From assembly GCA_964389545.1 (NCBI GenBank), contig CAYMDN010000013.1, positions 1 through 31,113 of the forward strand: a DNA stretch of 31,113 nucleotides. The letters run 5' to 3'. Positions within the stretch are counted from its first letter, which is position 1, and every line of letters starts with the position of its first letter. This document shows positions 1-7,647 of the stretch, piece after piece. Both the position numbers and the translations under genes were made by a program. This DNA is from UMGS1781 sp964389545 (lineage in GTDB: Bacteria > Bacillota > Clostridia > TANB77 > CAG-508). The notes under the pieces were generated by a model, which did no database searches, was not told the DNA's origin, and saw nothing but the letters and a program-made list of their open reading frames with translations.

Positions 1-33
1 AGATTCCGAAAAATTTGAAAAGGAGTGATGAGA

Positions 34-516
34 TTGTACCGTTTAGTACGGATAACCTCAGCCGATTATCGGGATTATCGGCGAACACGTGCAAAGGTAG
101 AATACAGTTTCTTCCCAAAGGGACAAGAAGTGCCTGGCGTTGCAAGTCTGGTGCGAAAAGTAACAGAAAATGAGATTCCAGGCAAAGGCGATTTCCTAAA
201 CCTGATGGAAAAGGATAAGAATGCGTTTTATTTCCTTAAAGATGAAGATGAAATTAAGGGAATTGCGGAGCTTATTTTCGATGATGCTAAGCATACGTGC
301 GATATTTGCGAGTTCGCAGTTATGCAACATGGAGAAGGCTTGGGATCTATCCTCTATAAGGAGGTGCTGAAGGTCATCAAAGAACGCAAGGCAACCAAAA
401 TGGTCCTGTGGTGTCCGTTTGCAGGAGCACAAATCTTTTGGCAAAAAATGGGTTTCACTGTAAAGGAGGCTCTGGGAGGTAATAGAGGTTTTATCCTTGG
501 ACAAAGAGTTCGATAA
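34..516 (+). CDS. GNAT-family N-acetyltransferase (GC-rich cassette gene)
   Basis: This is probably an acetyl-CoA-dependent N-acetyltransferase; the substrate is unknown. The central-to-C-terminal part has the GNAT acetyl-CoA loop, QHGEGLGSILYKEVLK, followed by an alternating strand (ATKMVLWCPF) and the typical closing segment AQIFWQKMGFTV. I chose the TTG at 34 because AGGAG at 21-25 lies 8 nt before it. The GTG at 25 and ATG at 28 overlap or abut that site, and a TGA at 16-18 closes the frame upstream. The protein is about 160 residues, normal for the family. Base composition differs from the neighbours: positions 121-180 hold 28 G/C of 60. It stands alone with its own hairpin downstream, like the other GC-rich genes in the window. 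The fold is confident; start and substrate are less so. Confidence 0.85.
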   Translation: MYRLVRITSADYRDYRRTRAKVEYSFFPKGQEVPGVASLVRKVTENEIPGKGDFLNLMEKDKNAFYFLKDEDEIKGIAELIFDDAKHTCDICEFAVMQHGEGLGSILYKEVLKVIKERKATKMVLWCPFAGAQIFWQKMGFTVKEALGGNRGFILGQRVR

Positions 517-529
517 TCATCCGACAGAA

Positions 530-567
530 GAAAGGTGCATTTGCTTTGTAAAGCAGATGCGCCTTTC
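530..567 (+). terminator. Hairpin terminator-like element after the GNAT gene
   Basis: A 17-bp stem (GAAAGGTGCATTTGCTT pairing with the arm ending at 567, two G-U wobbles) closes on a TGTA loop. No strong T run follows on either strand, so it may stabilise the 3' end rather than terminate efficiently. It belongs to the GC-rich cassette rather than to ychF. Confidence 0.55.
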
Positions 568-599
568 GCTATAATTATATATAAAAACCGATAAAAATA

Positions 600-628
600 T
601 TGAAATACTGGCAAATTTGATATATAAT
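600..628 (+). promoter_or_regulatory. Sigma-A promoter of the ychF-murT-holA run
   Basis: TTGAAA at 600-605, a 17-nt spacer and a perfect TATAAT at 623-628. Transcription should start near 635, about 30 nt before ychF. No comparable promoter was found in the short gaps down to 11266, so this may drive the whole nine-gene run. Confidence 0.8.
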
Positions 629-666
629 ATTTGAGATAAAATGAGAAAAAAGGAATGATATAAAAA

Positions 667-1758
667 ATGAAAATAGGTATAGTTGGATTACCAAATGTAG
701 GTAAAAGTACGATGTTTAATAGTATAACAAAAGCAGGTGCAGAATGTGCCAATTACCCATTTTGTACAATTGAACCAAATGTAGGAATGGTAGCAGTACC
801 AGACGAAAGATTAGATAACTTAGCAAAATTATATAATCCACAAAAAGTAACACATGCTGTAATAGAATTTGTTGATATTGCAGGGTTAGTTAAAGGAGCA
901 AGCAAAGGTGAAGGTTTAGGAAATAAATTCCTTTCACATATAAGAGAAGTAGATGCAATATGTGAAGTTGTAAGATGTTTTGAAGATAGCAATATTGTTC
1001 ATGTTGATGGAAATATAGATCCATTAAGAGATATTGATACAATTAACTTAGAGCTAATACTTGCTGATATGGAAACAGTTCAAAAAAGAAAAGATAAAAC
1101 AATAAAAATGTTAAAAGCAGATAAAAAGTATCAAATAGAGTTAGATGCTTTAAACAGAATATCAGAATGCTTAGAAAGCGGAAAACCAGCTAGAAATGTT
1201 GAACTAAATGATGAAGAAAAAGAAAAATTAAGAGATATGCTATTACTTACAACAAAGCCAATAATATACATTGCAAATGTTAAAGAAGACCAGTTACCAA
1301 CTGTTGAAAGTGATGAAAATGTTAATAAGGTAAAAGAACTTGCAAAACAAGAAAACACAAAATGTATTCCGTTATGTGCAAAAATAGAAGAAGAATTAAC
1401 AACATTAGAAGATGCAGATAAAAGAGAAATGCTAGAAGCATTAGGTTTAAAAGAATCAGGATTAGATACTGTGATAAGAGAAAGTTATGACTTACTAGGA
1501 TTAATGTCATTCCTAACAGCAGGTGAGCCAGAAGTAAGAGCATGGACAATAAAAAAAGGTACAAAAGCGCCAGATGCAGCAGGAAAAATTCACTCAGATA
1601 TTCAAAGAGGATTTATAAAAGCTGAAATAGTATCTTACGACGATTTAATGAGAGAAGGTTCAATGACTACAGCAAAAGAAAAAGGACTTGTTCGTTCAGA
1701 AGGAAAAGAATACATTATGCAAGATGGAGATATAGTATTGTTTAGATTTAATGTGTAG
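667..1758 (+). CDS. ychF: Ribosome-binding ATPase YchF (Obg/Ola1 family)
   Basis: A P-loop ATPase of the Obg-HflX superfamily that associates with ribosomes and translation or stress responses in the cytosol. The N-terminus carries the Walker A motif GLPNVGKST (residues 6-14), then DIAGLVKGAS as switch II/Walker B. The usual NKxD specificity motif is replaced by NVKE (in IYIANVKED), the change that makes YchF prefer ATP to GTP. The C-terminal TGS domain is present (LMSFLTAGEPEVRAW through GDIVLFRFNV). At 363 residues the length is normal. AGGA at 651-654 precedes the ATG by 12 nt. It is the first gene of the operon, 9 nt ahead of murT. The peptidyl-tRNA hydrolase gene often found beside ychF is not here. 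Confidence 0.97.
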   Translation: MKIGIVGLPNVGKSTMFNSITKAGAECANYPFCTIEPNVGMVAVPDERLDNLAKLYNPQKVTHAVIEFVDIAGLVKGASKGEGLGNKFLSHIREVDAICEVVRCFEDSNIVHVDGNIDPLRDIDTINLELILADMETVQKRKDKTIKMLKADKKYQIELDALNRISECLESGKPARNVELNDEEKEKLRDMLLLTTKPIIYIANVKEDQLPTVESDENVNKVKELAKQENTKCIPLCAKIEEELTTLEDADKREMLEALGLKESGLDTVIRESYDLLGLMSFLTAGEPEVRAWTIKKGTKAPDAAGKIHSDIQRGFIKAEIVSYDDLMREGSMTTAKEKGLVRSEGKEYIMQDGDIVLFRFNV

Positions 1759-1767
1759 GAGGATAAA

Positions 1768-3126
1768 ATGAAGCTAAGGTTTTGGATTGCGTTTTATGTA
1801 GCAAAAATAGGACAAGCTCTATTAAAATTATTAAAAAGAAATGCAACATACTTTCCAGGAAAAGTGGCAATAAAAATATGTCCACAATTTCTAAAATATA
1901 TAGATAGACCAGAAAAGATAATCGCAGTTACAGGAACAAATGGAAAGACTACAGTATGTAACATGATAAATGATATATTAATTGATAATGGATATAATAT
2001 TTTAAACAATAGACTTGGTTCAAATATAAATTCTGGAATAGCAAGTAGCTTAATATCAGGTGCAACAATTTTTAATAAAACAAAGCACGATTTAGCAGTA
2101 TTTGAAGTAGATGAAAGAAGTTCAATATTAATATATAAATATGTAAAACCAGATTATTTAGTATGCACAAATCTATTTAGAGATTCCATAAAAAGAAATG
2201 CAAATACAGATTTCATAGTGGATGTTATAAATAAAGAATTACCAAAAGAAACTATAGTTGTAGCTAATGCGGATGACCTAATTGCATGTAGTCTAGGACC
2301 TGATAATCAAAAAATATACTATGGTATAGATAAATTAGATACAGACGTTAAAGAAACAACAAATATCATAAAAGATATAAAAACATGTCCTGTATGTGAT
2401 ACAAAATTAAAATATGAATATGCAAGATACCATCATATAGGAAAAGCTTACTGCCCAAATTGTGATTTTAAATCACCAGAAAGCAATTTCTTAGTTAGAG
2501 TTATAGACAATGAACGCAGGGAAATTATAATAAAAGAAATGCAAAAAAGCTATAAATATATAATGCTATCAGATAGTGTTTTCAACGTATATAACGAATT
2601 ATCTGCAATATCAATATTAAGAACAATAGGACTATCAGCAACAGAGATAAATAATTCATTAAAGAAAATAAAAATTGTAGAAACACGTTTATCAGAAGAA
2701 ATGATAGGAGATAAAAAAGTTATAACACATCTTTCAAAGGGACAAAATCCAGTAGCAGCATCAAGAGTATTTGACTATGTAAAATCAGTAAAAGGCACAA
2801 AAGCAGTTATACTTATAACAGACGACTGTGATGATGCAAAGCATTCATCTGAAAATTTAACATGGTTATATGATGCAGACTTTGAATTATTAAACGATAA
2901 AAACATAAAAAATGTAATCATTGGAGGAGTTAGGGCAAACGATTTATATCTAAGATCTCTAATGGCAGATATTCCAGAAGAAAGACTAACGAAGATCGAA
3001 GACGAGATAAAAACAGTTGATTTTATAAATCTAGAAGAAGTAGACACAATTTTTATTCTACACGACATTTATAAATTCGATATAGCACAAGAGCTAAAGG
3101 ACCTATTAAGGAAACAATTAAAGTAA
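1768..3126 (+). CDS. murT: MurT-like Mur ligase (lipid II isoglutaminyl synthase, ligase subunit)
   Basis: In Gram-positive bacteria MurT uses ATP to activate the alpha-carboxylate of the D-Glu residue of lipid II, and GatD supplies ammonia to form D-isoglutamine. Seen here: a Mur-ligase P-loop TGTNGKTT (residues 55-62), a FEVDE motif (112-116), and a four-Cys zinc ribbon (C207, C210, C229, C232) typical of MurT. The C-terminal DUF1727-type domain has WLYDADFE, equivalent to the WxxDxDFE stretch whose Asp contributes to the MurT-GatD active site. At 452 residues it is full length, with AGGAGG just before the start. Every ligase motif looks intact. The next gene is a GatD homologue lacking its catalytic residues, so the nitrogen donor of this MurT is in question. 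Confidence 0.92.
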   Translation: MKLRFWIAFYVAKIGQALLKLLKRNATYFPGKVAIKICPQFLKYIDRPEKIIAVTGTNGKTTVCNMINDILIDNGYNILNNRLGSNINSGIASSLISGATIFNKTKHDLAVFEVDERSSILIYKYVKPDYLVCTNLFRDSIKRNANTDFIVDVINKELPKETIVVANADDLIACSLGPDNQKIYYGIDKLDTDVKETTNIIKDIKTCPVCDTKLKYEYARYHHIGKAYCPNCDFKSPESNFLVRVIDNERREIIIKEMQKSYKYIMLSDSVFNVYNELSAISILRTIGLSATEINNSLKKIKIVETRLSEEMIGDKKVITHLSKGQNPVAASRVFDYVKSVKGTKAVILITDDCDDAKHSSENLTWLYDADFELLNDKNIKNVIIGGVRANDLYLRSLMADIPEERLTKIEDEIKTVDFINLEEVDTIFILHDIYKFDIAQELKDLLRKQLK

Positions 3127-3209
3127 GAGTTAGAGACTAAAGTAGCACCACATGGATGTTTAAATATTTTTACTCTTACGATTAGTAAAGGAAAAAATTT
3201 AAACATCCA
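3123..3209 (+). promoter_or_regulatory. Intergenic structured RNA candidate with potential pseudoknot
   Basis: The 126-nt gap between murT and the gatD-like gene holds a long hairpin: TGGATGTTTAAAT at 3153-3165 pairs perfectly with ATTTAAACATCCA at 3197-3209, and after one mismatch TTTT pairs with AAAA. Its loop contains ACTCTTAC (3172-3179), the exact complement of GTAAGAGT (3123-3130), which overlaps the murT stop codon. The two pairings would form a pseudoknot. No T tract follows, so it is not an ordinary terminator. A role in mRNA processing or in controlling translation of the downstream gene is inference. Confidence 0.5.
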
Positions 3210-3252
3210 GAAAGATAGCGCGGACTGTAATATAGAGATTAAGGAGAAAAAA

Positions 3253-3963
3253 ATGAAAATAGAAATTTTATTTCCAGAATTCTGTAATATATATGGAGAT
3301 TATGGAAATGTAATGTATTTAAAAAAATGCTTACCTGAAGCTGAATTTATAGAAACTAGCATAAATGATGAACCAAAATTCATTAAAGAAGATATAGATT
3401 TAGTGTATATGGGTTCAATGACGGAAAAAGTTCAAGAAAAAGTTATAAAAAAGTTACTACCATACAAAGATATAATGGAAAAACAAATAGCTGAAGGGAA
3501 AGCATTTTTATTTACAGGAAATAGTTTTGAAGTATTTGGAAAATACATAGAAACAGATGATAAAACAATTATTGATGGTATAGGACTTATAGAGATATAT
3601 TCAAAAAGAAGAATGTTTGATAGATATAACTCAATATTTGTAGGAGATTTTGAAGACATTGAAATAATAGGATTTAGAGATCAATTTGCATTGCAGTATG
3701 GAGATAATTCAGAAACATATTTTGCAAAGGCAACTAGAGGAATAGGGCTTAATAAAAAGACAATGCTAGAAGGAATTAGAATTAATAATTTTATAGGAAC
3801 TAGTATATTGGGACCTATCTTAGTATTAAATCCAAAATTCACAAAATATTATTTACAAAATGTATTAAAAATTGAAAATGTAGAAGTAGCATTTGAGAAA
3901 GATGCAATGGAAGCATATGAGAAGCGTATTAAAGAATTTAAAGACCCAAAAAGAAGTTTCTAA
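3253..3963 (+). CDS. GatD-like class I glutamine amidotransferase homologue lacking the catalytic Cys and His
   Basis: It aligns over its whole 236 residues with GatD, the glutaminase subunit partnered with MurT. YGDYGNVMYLKK matches the N-terminal YSDIGN segment, AEGKAFLFTGNSFEVFGKYI matches the nucleophile elbow, and NNFIGTSILGPIL matches the GTYLHGP segment. The key residues are gone: the elbow reads FTGNS (T88) where GatD has CGGYQ, and the His of YLHGP is L186 (SILGP). The GGG oxyanion-region sequence is GSM (54-56). It should therefore not hydrolyse glutamine by the normal mechanism. The reading frame, spacing and AAGGAG site (3241-3246, 6 nt from ATG) are intact, so it appears to be maintained rather than decayed. 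It may be a structural or regulatory partner of MurT. Confidence 0.85.
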   Translation: MKIEILFPEFCNIYGDYGNVMYLKKCLPEAEFIETSINDEPKFIKEDIDLVYMGSMTEKVQEKVIKKLLPYKDIMEKQIAEGKAFLFTGNSFEVFGKYIETDDKTIIDGIGLIEIYSKRRMFDRYNSIFVGDFEDIEIIGFRDQFALQYGDNSETYFAKATRGIGLNKKTMLEGIRINNFIGTSILGPILVLNPKFTKYYLQNVLKIENVEVAFEKDAMEAYEKRIKEFKDPKRSF

Positions 3964-3981
3964 AAGAGAGGAAAAAGAATA

Positions 3982-4980
3982 ATGGGAAATATAAAATATG
4001 TATTAAGTCGTCTTACAAAAATGGATTACAAAGCAATGTTTAACAAGGTAAATGTTGTACACGAAAAAACAAATAAGAATAGAATAGGTATCATATTGGA
4101 TATGGCAAAATGCGCAAAAAGATATGGGGCAGGGTATATGGATTATGATTTATTTGAAATGTATAATCTTACAGACGAACAAAGAGACACCTATATTACA
4201 AGGGGAAGGAATAATGCATTAATTGCGCAATATAATAATAGAGATTACTTCCATATTTTTGAAAACAAAGATGAGTTCAATGAGAAATTTGCTAAATACA
4301 TAAAAAGAGATTGGATAAAAGTTAATGGCACAGATAAAGAAAAAGTTATAGATTTCATGAAAAGACACGATGTGTTTATGGCAAAGCCAATAGATGGCGG
4401 ATGTGGTAAAGGAATAGAAAGAATTCACACAGATAAATATAAATCACTTGATGACTTGTATACATACCTTACAAATCCAGCAGTAAACTTTGAATTAGAA
4501 GAGGTAATCATTCAAAATGAAGAAGTAAGTAAAATCTATCCAGGCTCAATAAATACAGTAAGAGTAGTAACAATAGTAAAAGATAATGTATCACATGTAA
4601 TATGTGCATATTTTAGAATTGGAAACGGAAAATTTGTAGACAATTTTAATAGTGGTGGAATGGTTGCACCAATAGATATAGAAACAGGTATAGTGCAAGA
4701 TAGAGCTATAGACAAAAACAAAGTTCTATATGAAAATCATCCGGCAACAGGCACACAAATAAAGGGATTCAAGTTTCCATATTGGGAGGAAGCTCTTGAA
4801 ATGTGTAAAGAAGCCTCAAAGATTGTTCCAGAAATGGCATATATTGGATGGGATGTGGGATTTACACCAAACGGACCACTATTTGTAGAAGCAAATGAAT
4901 TTCCAGGTCATGATATTTATCAATTACCAGAGCATACACCAGATAAAATGGGTATGATGCCAAGATTTACGAACTTTTAA
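3982..4980 (+). CDS. ATP-grasp enzyme, sugar-transfer-associated/cell-envelope type
   Basis: The 332-residue protein has ATP-grasp features: a Gly-rich lid segment MAKPIDGGCGKGIERI (133-148), SINTVRVVTI (189-198), and a C-terminal metal-binding strand GWDVGFTPNGPLFVEANEFPG, in which D291, E303 and N305 would bind Mg-ATP. This matches the family annotated as sugar-transfer-associated ATP-grasp (PF14397 type), often found among envelope genes. ATP-grasp enzymes join a carboxylate, through an acyl phosphate, to an amine or thiol; the substrate here is unknown. It lies 18 nt after the GatD-like gene and 21 nt before murB, so a peptidoglycan-precursor role is a reasonable inference. D-aspartate ligase is one known wall enzyme of this superfamily, but no specific similarity is claimed. 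Confidence 0.75.
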   Translation: MGNIKYVLSRLTKMDYKAMFNKVNVVHEKTNKNRIGIILDMAKCAKRYGAGYMDYDLFEMYNLTDEQRDTYITRGRNNALIAQYNNRDYFHIFENKDEFNEKFAKYIKRDWIKVNGTDKEKVIDFMKRHDVFMAKPIDGGCGKGIERIHTDKYKSLDDLYTYLTNPAVNFELEEVIIQNEEVSKIYPGSINTVRVVTIVKDNVSHVICAYFRIGNGKFVDNFNSGGMVAPIDIETGIVQDRAIDKNKVLYENHPATGTQIKGFKFPYWEEALEMCKEASKIVPEMAYIGWDVGFTPNGPLFVEANEFPGHDIYQLPEHTPDKMGMMPRFTNF

Positions 4981-5001
4981 GAGAAAGGAAGTGTGTACTA
5001 G

Positions 5002-5907
5002 ATGGAAGAAAATATATATAATGAACTACTAAAGATAATACCAAAAGAAAGTATATATATAAATGAACCCATGTCGAAACATACTTCTTTTAAAATTGGC
5101 GGACCAGCAGATTTTTTCATAAAAATAAAATCAATAGAAGAGCTAAAACATATATTATTTGTAGCAAAAAGCACAGAAACGCAAGTTGTTATTATAGGAA
5201 ATGGAACCAATTTACTTGTAAAAGATAAAGGAATAAGAGGTATTGTTATACAACTAAAACTAGATGAGATTAAATTTGATGATGAATATGTTCAAGTGGG
5301 AGCAGGGGTATTACTATCAAAAATTTCGAGAGAAGCATATGAAAAATCTTTAGCAGGATTAGAATTTGCAATTGGGATACCAGGAACAATAGGCGGAGCA
5401 ATTACAATGAATGCTGGAGCATATGGAAACGAATTCAAAAGTATTGTTGAAAATACAACATACATAGATAAAGAGCTAAATATAAAAACAATAGATAATA
5501 AAGAGCATAAATTTGGAAATAGAACAAGCATATTTAAAGAAAACAATGATTATATAATTCTAGGCAGTCAACTAAAATTAACAAGAGGCAATAAAGAAGA
5601 AATAAAAAATAAAATAGATGAAAATACAACAAAAAGAACGCAAACACAACCAAGAGATTATCCGAATGCAGGAAGCATATTCAAAAGAGGAGAGGGATTT
5701 ATTCCAGCACAACTTATAGACAAATGCGGACTAAAGGGGTATAATATTGGAGACGCATGTATATCTGAAAAGCATGCAGGATTTATTGTAAATAAAGGAA
5801 AAGCGACAGCGAAAGACGTAATGCAACTAATAGAATATATACAAAAGGTAGTTAAAGAAAAATACGATGTAGATATAGAAACAGAAATTGAGATAATTGG
5901 AGAATAA
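5002..5907 (+). CDS. murB: UDP-N-acetylenolpyruvoylglucosamine reductase MurB
   Basis: MurB is an FAD enzyme that reduces UDP-GlcNAc-enolpyruvate to UDP-MurNAc, the second committed step of peptidoglycan synthesis, in the cytosol. FAD-binding motifs are clear: HTSFKIGGPADF, IGNGTNLLVKDKGIRGIVI, and AIGIPGTIGGAITMNAGAYG. The C-terminal substrate domain has RDYPNAGSIFKR with the catalytic Ser, then DKCGLKGYNIGDACISEKHAGF and a terminal EIEIIGE with the conserved Glu. At 301 residues it is the short type II form common in Gram-positive bacteria. AAAGGA precedes the ATG. It sits between the ATP-grasp gene and a yvcK-like gene. In many Clostridia murB neighbours rapZ-yvcK-whiA; here only the yvcK-like gene is retained. 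Confidence 0.97.
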   Translation: MEENIYNELLKIIPKESIYINEPMSKHTSFKIGGPADFFIKIKSIEELKHILFVAKSTETQVVIIGNGTNLLVKDKGIRGIVIQLKLDEIKFDDEYVQVGAGVLLSKISREAYEKSLAGLEFAIGIPGTIGGAITMNAGAYGNEFKSIVENTTYIDKELNIKTIDNKEHKFGNRTSIFKENNDYIILGSQLKLTRGNKEEIKNKIDENTTKRTQTQPRDYPNAGSIFKRGEGFIPAQLIDKCGLKGYNIGDACISEKHAGFIVNKGKATAKDVMQLIEYIQKVVKEKYDVDIETEIEIIGE

Positions 5908-5931
5908 CGCGAAAGGATTTGATTTATAATA

Positions 5932-7626
5932 ATGAAAAAGTTTGGAAAATGGCTAAAAAGGTACGTTAGAATAGGATTTTGGATAGCAATGACATTAATA
6001 GGAATGGTATTAGTTTGCTATGGAATAGCACAAGTAATAGCATTAGATGAATTAATGATTAGTGATATTATCAAAATTTCTATAACATTTGTTGCGGGAT
6101 TTGTAATATTTATACTAGGAATAATCTTTATGCAAAAAAGAATATTAGATGCAAAAGTTTCTGTGGATGAAGACGAGGAAACAGCTGGAGATATTAAAGA
6201 CAAAGGACCTAAAATAGTCGTTATTGGTGGAGGAATAGGCTTAACAAGAGTATTAACAGGACTAAAAAATTACACAAATAATTTAACAGCAATAGTTACA
6301 GTATCAACTTACGGAAATGAAGAAAAAAGAACACCAACAGATGATATAAAAAACAGTTTGGTTGCACTTGCTAAGAACGAAAAAGAGATGCAAGACTTAC
6401 TAGAGTGTAATATGGGAAATTCTAAGTTTGGTGATATATATTTATCTGTTATTGGAAAATCCAATAAAGACTTAGCAACAGGTGTAGAAAAGAGTAATAG
6501 CATTTTAGCAATAACAGGAAAAGTATTACCAGTTACTTTAGATGAAATGAAGATATGTGTAGAGTTAGATGATGGAACAGTAATTGAAGAAAAAGAAAAA
6601 ATTGCTGAGATAACATCTAATAAAGCTACTAAAATAAATAGAGTATATATTAATCCTACAAATTGTAGGGTTGCACCAGGAGTTATAGAAGCAATAAAAG
6701 ATGCTGATGCAATTGTTATGGGACCAGGTGAATTATATACAGGAGTTATACCAAATTTACTTATAAGAAATGTTGCAAAAACTATAAGAGAATCAAAAGC
6801 ATTTAAAATTTATGTTTCAAATATAATGACAGAGCCAGGACATACAGACGATTATACTGTTTCAGATCACTTAAATGCTATTGCAGAACATGCTGGAAAA
6901 AATATAATAAATTATTGTATTTGCGATTATGGAGATATTATTCCAGAAATAATGAGAAAATACATAAAAGCAGGATCAAATTTAGTAGAGGTAGATAAAC
7001 AAAATATTAAAGGTGTAAAAGTAATTAGAACAGATGTATCTTGCGTTGAGGGAGAATATATTAGACATGATAGTGATTTAACAGCAAGAAATATAATTGA
7101 TGTAATAGTCAGTGAAATAAAATACAAAGACAAACCAAAAGATGAACAGTTTGTATTTTTAAATGAAAAGTTAAAAGAAACAAACAAGAAAGCAAGAGCA
7201 AGAAAAAAACAATCAATACAAAGAAGAAAACTACCTAAAACAGGATTAAAGAGTAAATTTAGTACAAAATACAAAGAGAGAATATTATCAATACAAGAAA
7301 GTAGTGATGCAGCTGCTAGAAATAAACGAAAACAAGAAAGAATAGCAGATCAATCTACTATAGAAGATGAAGAAGAAATAGTCAAAATAGAAGAAGTAGT
7401 ATCTCCAAAAAGAGAACTTAGATATGAAGGGAAACACGAAGAGAAACAAGAAGAAAGACGTAAAGAAGAACATAAAGAAATAGATAAAAAACCACAACAA
7501 CCTTCAGAAGGAAAAAGAGCAATGAGAAGAATGGTAACAGAAAAATTTGATAACAAACCATCAATAGGAAGACATAGCAACAGTAGAGGAAAAAGAGCAA
7601 AAGGCGGAAGAAGAATGAAAAAATAA
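5932..7626 (+). CDS. yvcK: Membrane-anchored YvcK/CofD-like protein with a long charged tail
   Basis: YvcK (gluconeogenesis factor) binds UDP-GlcNAc and affects carbon use and cell-wall synthesis. Here two transmembrane helices (about 15-36 and 45-67) precede a CofD-like domain (about 94-398). GGGIGLTRVLTGLK (99-112) matches the nucleotide loop; GPGELYTGVIPNLL and SNIMTEPGHTDDYTVSDHLNAI match later YvcK motifs. The segment normally reading DDGGSSGRLR is replaced by STYGNEEKRT (125-134), so ligand binding may differ. Residues 399-564 are a Lys/Arg/Glu-rich, probably disordered tail with a very basic end. N-terminal helices occur in other clostridial YvcK proteins; this tail is unusual. AAGGA lies 14 nt before the ATG, a rather wide spacing. 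The symbol is by homology only. Confidence 0.85.
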   Translation: MKKFGKWLKRYVRIGFWIAMTLIGMVLVCYGIAQVIALDELMISDIIKISITFVAGFVIFILGIIFMQKRILDAKVSVDEDEETAGDIKDKGPKIVVIGGGIGLTRVLTGLKNYTNNLTAIVTVSTYGNEEKRTPTDDIKNSLVALAKNEKEMQDLLECNMGNSKFGDIYLSVIGKSNKDLATGVEKSNSILAITGKVLPVTLDEMKICVELDDGTVIEEKEKIAEITSNKATKINRVYINPTNCRVAPGVIEAIKDADAIVMGPGELYTGVIPNLLIRNVAKTIRESKAFKIYVSNIMTEPGHTDDYTVSDHLNAIAEHAGKNIINYCICDYGDIIPEIMRKYIKAGSNLVEVDKQNIKGVKVIRTDVSCVEGEYIRHDSDLTARNIIDVIVSEIKYKDKPKDEQFVFLNEKLKETNKKARARKKQSIQRRKLPKTGLKSKFSTKYKERILSIQESSDAAARNKRKQERIADQSTIEDEEEIVKIEEVVSPKRELRYEGKHEEKQEERRKEEHKEIDKKPQQPSEGKRAMRRMVTEKFDNKPSIGRHSNSRGKRAKGGRRMKK

Positions 7627-7647
7627 TTCTAATAATGGAGGGTACAA

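Noticed and set aside
3253..3963. Decaying pseudogene of gatD
   Set aside because: The frame, ribosome-binding site, framework motifs and length are intact; only active-site positions differ, which suits repurposing better than decay.
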